A DNA stretch of 64,000 nt from Amycolatopsis sp. QT-25 (lineage in GTDB: Bacteria > Actinomycetota > Actinomycetes > Mycobacteriales > Pseudonocardiaceae): assembly GCF_029369745.1 (NCBI RefSeq), contig NZ_CP120210.1, positions 3,596,001-3,660,000 on the forward strand. Direction: 5' to 3'. Both the position numbers and the translations under genes were made by a program. Below, in pieces: positions 60,491 through 64,000 of the stretch. The notes below the pieces were generated by a model. It did not search any database. It had not been told where the DNA came from and saw only the letters and a program-made list of their open reading frames with translations. How positions within the stretch are numbered: position 1 is the stretch's first letter; each line of letters starts with the position of its first letter.

Positions 60491-60928
60491 GTGGCGATCG
60501 GCATGGAACCGCACTTCGACGGAGTGATCCTGAAGGGCTTGCATCGGTATGTGAGCCTGGTGATCGAGGCGCTGGGGTTGCACGGAGACGCCTGCTGCGT
60601 GCAGCTCGAACCGATCGCGAGCGCTTACATCGCCCTCGAACGAAGACTTCCGAGCAGACCGGACCGCGATGCCGCCTTGCTGTGGGACGAGCGACACGGG
60701 TGGGCCATGGCCGCGGAGACCAGCAGCGGTGCGGACCTGATCGTCGTCGGGTACCACGGTCTCGAACTGCTGCCGCCGCCGCGGGTGGTCGCCAGGTTCG
60801 CGGAAAGCATCTACTCGGACGAGGCCACGGCGTTGCTCGACCCACCGCCGCTCGGGGAGGCCGAGGCGGGAGACGGGCTCGCTCTCCGTCTGGCCACATA
60901 CACGGGCCTCTCACCACACGTGCGGTGA
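60491..60928 (+). CDS. DUF6292 family protein
   Basis: A 145-residue protein matching the actinobacterial DUF6292 pattern: GLHRYVSLVIEALGLHG, PIASAYIALERRLPSRPDRDAALLWDERHGWAMA, and ADLIVVGYHGLELLPPPRVVARFAESIYSD. GTG 60491 is given; ATG 60503 is equally possible. Such proteins are frequent near mobile or regulatory regions of Pseudonocardiaceae; function unknown. It is divergent from the QRSPP protein gene. Confidence 0.78.
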   Translation: MAIGMEPHFDGVILKGLHRYVSLVIEALGLHGDACCVQLEPIASAYIALERRLPSRPDRDAALLWDERHGWAMAAETSSGADLIVVGYHGLELLPPPRVVARFAESIYSDEATALLDPPPLGEAEAGDGLALRLATYTGLSPHVR

Positions 60929-61110
60929 TCGACTCGACCGGGCGGTATCGCCACGACCGACACGATCGGCGGGATGGTGTGACGCTGTTCGGCATCGGAG
61001 GTGCCCGCTCCGCCGTGGCCCGGTGCCGCCCGAGTATCCGAGCGCTGCCGCGATCACTGACGCTGCCGGGCAGGCGCTTCGGAGATCCCCCTCGCGGCGC
61101 TGCCAGCTAG

Positions 61111-61129
61111 CTGTTACCTTGGGTAACAG
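61111..61129. promoter_or_regulatory. Palindromic operator ahead of the diiron oxygenase
   Basis: CTGTTACC-TTG-GGTAACAG, a perfect 8-bp inverted repeat with 3-base spacer, ends 34 bp before the ATG at 61164. The form is that of a TetR-type operator. No regulator gene lies beside it inside the window. Confidence 0.6.
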
Positions 61130-61163
61130 TGAACTCCGGTAACGCCTAGTCAGGGAGGTCCGT

Positions 61164-62081
61164 ATGACCAGCACCGATGTGCCACGCACCGTGGAAGCGG
61201 CCGGTGCCGGCCGCCACGAGACCGCGCGGCGGCTCCTCGATTCCTCCGCGATGCTGTCCTACGACCCCGCCACCGAGGTGGACTGGGAGACGCCGTTGGA
61301 CAAGGACTTCCACGGTGCCAGCCCGGAGTGGAGCACCCTCTACGGCACGAGTTACTGGGCGGAGATGACCTCGGAGCAGCAGAAGGAGCTCACGCGCCAG
61401 GAGGCCGCCTCGGTTGCGAGCACCGGCATCTGGTTCGAGATGATCCTGCAGCAGATGGTGCTGCGTGATTTCTACGCCAAAGACCCGACCGACCCGGCGT
61501 TCCAGTGGGCCCTGACCGAGATCGCGGACGAATGCCGGCATTCGATCATGTTCGCCCGCGGGGCGGAGAAGCTCGGCGCACCCCCGTACCGTCCGCGCAG
61601 GATCGCCGTCGAGCTCGGCCGCGTCTTCAAGGCGACGGCCCGCGGCGAAGCGGCGTACGCGGCGATCCTGGTCGCCGAAGAAGTCCTCGACGTGATGCAG
61701 CGCGACTGGATGCGCGACGAGCGGGTGGTCCCGTTCGTGCGGACCATCAACAACATCCACGTCGTCGAAGAGTCGCGGCACATGAAGTTCGCCCGTGAGG
61801 AGACGCGGGAGCAGCTCAAGGGCGCGGGCTTCCTGCGCCGCCGGATCAACGCGCTGGTCATCGCGATCGCGTCGTACTTCATCGTCAGCAGCATGATCAA
61901 CCGGGACGTCTACCGGAACGCGGGACTCGACGCCCGGCGCGCGCTGCGTGAGGCGAAGGCCAATGAGCACCACAAGGCGATGATGCGCTCCAGCTGTGCC
62001 GGGCTGATGGAATTCCTCGGCTCGTGCGGGCTGCTCACTCGGCAGGCCCTGGTGTTCTACAAGCGGGCGAACCTGATCTGA
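61164..62081 (+). CDS. AurF-like diiron oxygenase
   Basis: A 305-residue ferritin-like helical oxygenase. Metal ligands are arranged as in p-aminobenzoate N-oxygenase AurF: E80 or E92 in the first helix pair, ExxH in ADECRHSIMF (E123, H126) and a later ExxH in VVEESRHMKF. The family oxidises aryl amines, C-H bonds or other substrates with O2 and two electrons. ATG 61164 follows GGGAGG. It is one base from the ferredoxin-reductase fusion, its expected electron donor. Substrate unknown. Confidence 0.9.
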   Translation: MTSTDVPRTVEAAGAGRHETARRLLDSSAMLSYDPATEVDWETPLDKDFHGASPEWSTLYGTSYWAEMTSEQQKELTRQEAASVASTGIWFEMILQQMVLRDFYAKDPTDPAFQWALTEIADECRHSIMFARGAEKLGAPPYRPRRIAVELGRVFKATARGEAAYAAILVAEEVLDVMQRDWMRDERVVPFVRTINNIHVVEESRHMKFAREETREQLKGAGFLRRRINALVIAIASYFIVSSMINRDVYRNAGLDARRALREAKANEHHKAMMRSSCAGLMEFLGSCGLLTRQALVFYKRANLI

Positions 62082-62082
62082 C

Positions 62083-63582
62083 ATGGCCTTCGCGATCACC
62101 CAGACCTGTTGCAACGACGCCACTTGCGTGTCGGTCTGCCCGGTCAACTGCATCCACCCGACACCGGACGAGCCCGATTTCGGCACCACGGAGATGCTTT
62201 ACGTCGATCCGGCCTCGTGCATCGACTGCGGAGCCTGCGCGGACGCCTGTCCGGTGGACGCGATCTTCCCGGTCGATCTGCTGACCGATTCGCTGCGGGT
62301 CTACGCGGGGCTCAACGCGGAGTACTACGCCGGCCGCGAGACCGCGGCCGATCCCGCGCCGAACTTCCACCGCTGGAGTCCTCCGACCTTCGACCGGGCC
62401 ATCCCGAGCGACTTCGCGCCGCCGGACATCGCCGTCGTCGGCACCGGGCCTGCCGGCATGTACGCCGTCGAGGACCTGCTCCTGCACACGAACGCGCGGG
62501 TCACCCTCATCGACCGGCTGCCGGTCGCGGGCGGGCTCATCCGCTTCGGGGTGGCTCCGGATCACCCTGCCACGAAACGGATCGGTGAAACCTTCTCCCG
62601 GTTCCACGAACACCCTCGGCTGCGGATGCGCCTGGGCACCGAGGTCGGCCGCCACGTCACCATCGACGAGCTGGCCGAGCGCCACGACGCGGTGGTCTAC
62701 GCCGTCGGCGCCTCGTCCGCACGTGGTCTCGGCCTCGACGGTGAAGACCTGACGGGCAGTGTCGCCGCGACCACCGTCGTCGGCTGGTACAACGGCCACC
62801 CGGACGTACCGGCGAACGCGGTGGACCTCTCCGCGGAACGGGTCGTGCTGATCGGCACCGGCAACGTCGCCTTGGACGTGGCCCGGATCCTCACCGCCGA
62901 TCCCGCCGCGCTCGCCGGCACCACGATCGCCCCGCACGCCCTGGAACGATTGCGTACGAGCAAGGTCCGTGAGGTCGTCCTGCTCGCCCGTCGCGGGCCG
63001 GAGGACGCCGCCTACACCTCCCCGGAACTGCTCGCGCTCGCACAGCGGGCCGGCGTGCCGCTCGTCGTCGACGACGCGGACCCGCGCACCGTGGCCGCGA
63101 TCGAGGCGGGCACCGGCAAGGCGTCGCTGCTGCGCGAACTCGGCCGCGAGACCGTCGACTGGACCGCGCCGCCGGTCGCGGACGCACGCCGGATCGTCCT
63201 GCGCTTCCACTCCGCTCCCACCGAGCTCGTCGGCGACACACAGGTGCGCGGTCTTCGGGTCACCGGTCCGGACGGGCCGGTCGAGATCGCCGCGGGGCAG
63301 GTCGTCCGCGCGGTCGGCTACCGCGGAATCCCGGTGCCCGGCCTGCCGTTCGACGAGGCCCGTGGCACGATCCCGAACACCGCGGGCCGCGTCGACGGCC
63401 GCAGCGGCGCTTATGTGGTCGGCTGGATCAAACGCGGTCCTTCGGGTGGAATCGGCGCGAACCGCACCTGTGCCGGGGAAACCGTCGCGACCCTGCTGGA
63501 GGACATCACGTCCGGACGGCTTCCGGTGCGGGCACGACGGTCACCGATCGCCGCACTGGCCGCCCGCTTCCGCGGCCGGTGA
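62083..63582 (+). CDS. Ferredoxin / ferredoxin-NADP+ reductase fusion (FprB-like)
   Basis: A 499-residue fusion. Residues 1-80 are a seven-iron-type ferredoxin with CCNDATCVSVCPVNC and CIDCGACADACP (two clusters); residues about 110-480 are an adrenodoxin-reductase-like FAD/NADPH domain with VVGTGPAGMYAVEDLL, VLIGTGNVALDVARIL and the C-terminal GWIKRGPSGGIGANRTCAGETV. Related to mycobacterial FprB. Supplies electrons from NADPH to the diiron oxygenase encoded just upstream (1-bp gap), and possibly to the P450. Confidence 0.92.
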   Translation: MAFAITQTCCNDATCVSVCPVNCIHPTPDEPDFGTTEMLYVDPASCIDCGACADACPVDAIFPVDLLTDSLRVYAGLNAEYYAGRETAADPAPNFHRWSPPTFDRAIPSDFAPPDIAVVGTGPAGMYAVEDLLLHTNARVTLIDRLPVAGGLIRFGVAPDHPATKRIGETFSRFHEHPRLRMRLGTEVGRHVTIDELAERHDAVVYAVGASSARGLGLDGEDLTGSVAATTVVGWYNGHPDVPANAVDLSAERVVLIGTGNVALDVARILTADPAALAGTTIAPHALERLRTSKVREVVLLARRGPEDAAYTSPELLALAQRAGVPLVVDDADPRTVAAIEAGTGKASLLRELGRETVDWTAPPVADARRIVLRFHSAPTELVGDTQVRGLRVTGPDGPVEIAAGQVVRAVGYRGIPVPGLPFDEARGTIPNTAGRVDGRSGAYVVGWIKRGPSGGIGANRTCAGETVATLLEDITSGRLPVRARRSPIAALAARFRGR

Positions 63583-63909
63583 AACCGGTCTGGGCGTGCC
63601 GCTCCGGCCCTTGACGTCTCGACGGTGAAAATCCGGGGGAAGAATCCCCGCAAACGACGTCGAGGCGGTCGTACGGGCAGGAACAGTGTCTGTGGCCGAG
63701 GAATGCGCTGACCACCCCTCGGCCCGGCAGGTGCTCAAGGCTCACTCGACTGCCGCGGTCGATCACCTGGAAGCGCAGAAGCGGGGCGGCGGACGTCCCG
63801 GCGCCGCCCGATCAGCCGGCGATCCGGCCCACAGGCCTCGCCGGCCGGGTACGCAATGCGCAAAGATCCGCGGCCACCCCCGGCGCGGCGCGCGGCAATC
63901 CATTGGAGC
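63583..63909. other. Intergenic region without a supportable gene
   Basis: The plus-strand frame from about 63687 stays open to the window end but has no homology or ribosome site, and the codon pattern does not look coding. No tRNA or repeat was seen. Confidence 0.45.
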
Positions 63910-63942
63910 GTTCGGGCCCGGCGAGGTCCACCGGGCCCGAAC
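63910..63942 (-). terminator. Hairpin terminator of the gene at the window edge
   Basis: GTTCGGGCCCGG (63910-63921) and its complement (63931-63942) form a perfect 12-bp stem with a 9-base loop, 10 bp after the stop codon of the minus-strand gene that runs off the edge. Confidence 0.7.
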
Positions 63943-63951
63943 GTCGCCCGA

Positions 63952-64000
63952 TCAGCTCTTGAAGTACCCGTTGAACAGGATTTCGCTGATCTTGGTGGTC
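63952..64000 (-). CDS. 3' end of an unidentified gene (partial)
   Basis: The last 15 codons of a minus-strand ORF that continues beyond the window: TTKISEILFNGYFKS then TGA at 63952-63954. Codon use is coding-like and a hairpin follows the stop. The fragment is too short to name the product. Confidence 0.55.
   Translation of the reverse strand, partial: TTKISEILFNGYFKS

Noticed and set aside
63687..64000. Plus-strand frame open to the window end
   Set aside because: Runs through a perfect terminator hairpin and antisense to a coding-like C-terminus; no ribosome site.
1..64000. tRNA, rRNA, CRISPR array or riboswitch
   Set aside because: No cloverleaf, repeat-spacer pattern or recognisable aptamer core was seen on reading; a covariance-model scan would be needed to exclude small RNAs.

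Overview
The window is about 64 kb of very GC-rich DNA with strong G/C preference at third codon positions, many GTG and some TTG starts, head-to-tail GTGA/ATGA gene overlaps, an AfsR/LuxR-type ATPase regulator, DUF6292 and SnoaL/NTF2-type proteins, and a streptogrisin-type protease. Together these point to a filamentous actinomycete of the Pseudonocardiaceae, most likely an Amycolatopsis or close relative (inference; no rRNA or tRNA gene was seen). It looks like an accessory chromosome-arm region devoted to uptake, catabolism and regulation, not a core housekeeping region; ilvD is the only clear primary-metabolism gene.

Layout. (1) 0.2-25 kb, catabolic island: GntR regulator and aldehyde dehydrogenase, GMC oxidoreductase, two alpha/beta-hydrolase-fold-3 hydrolases, two paralogous aldo/keto reductases, a zinc alcohol dehydrogenase, two YtcJ-like amidohydrolases, three SDRs, a fused dipeptide/oligopeptide-type ABC transporter (ATPase, lipoprotein, two permeases, hydrolase), an O-methyltransferase-like protein, a TetR regulator, a MoaF-family protein and a copper amine oxidase. 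Six copies of a palindrome TCTAC-N4-GTAGA sit in the promoter regions of the ADH/amidohydrolase, SDR/AKR and ABC/methyltransferase divergent pairs and in front of the TetR gene, which defines a likely TetR regulon. (2) 25.2-26.4 kb, an intact IS30-family insertion sequence that has landed inside one arm of a long intergenic palindrome. (3) 26.5-33.3 kb, a branched-chain-amino-acid-type ABC transporter (LivF, fused LivM-LivG, LivH, lipoprotein), an NTF2-like protein, a second MoaF and an AraC regulator. (4) 33.3-44.8 kb, a cytochrome P450, a CNNM/CorC-type membrane protein, ilvD, a PucR-type regulator, a large LuxR-family ATPase regulator, a two-component system and a dihydrofolate-reductase-like protein.

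(5) 44.9-47.7 kb, an anti-sigma-factor-like ATPase, two STAS proteins, an HxlR regulator divergent from an AhpD/CMD-like protein with a double operator between them. (6) 48-55 kb, a cupin-XRE regulator with its own operators, a FAD amino-acid oxidase and a 4-hydroxyproline-epimerase-like gene whose N-terminus seems to be missing, followed (convergent) by an amidohydrolase, a GAF protein, an MFS transporter and a divergent RpiR regulator. (7) 55-61 kb, small and secreted proteins: a VanZ-RDD membrane fusion, a streptogrisin-like protease, a 47-residue orphan peptide gene with its own terminator, a short 'QRSPP' protein and a DUF6292 protein. (8) 61.1-63.6 kb, an AurF-like diiron oxygenase and its ferredoxin/ferredoxin-reductase fusion behind a palindromic operator.

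The genes of regions 1 and 3 fit a scavenging programme: import by two ABC systems, hydrolysis by amidohydrolases and esterases, oxidation of amines and alcohols to aldehydes and acids by the amine oxidase, ADH, AKR/SDR and ALDH, under TetR, GntR and AraC control. The substrate cannot be read from the sequence. Long near-perfect inverted repeats recur between genes and probably act as terminators.
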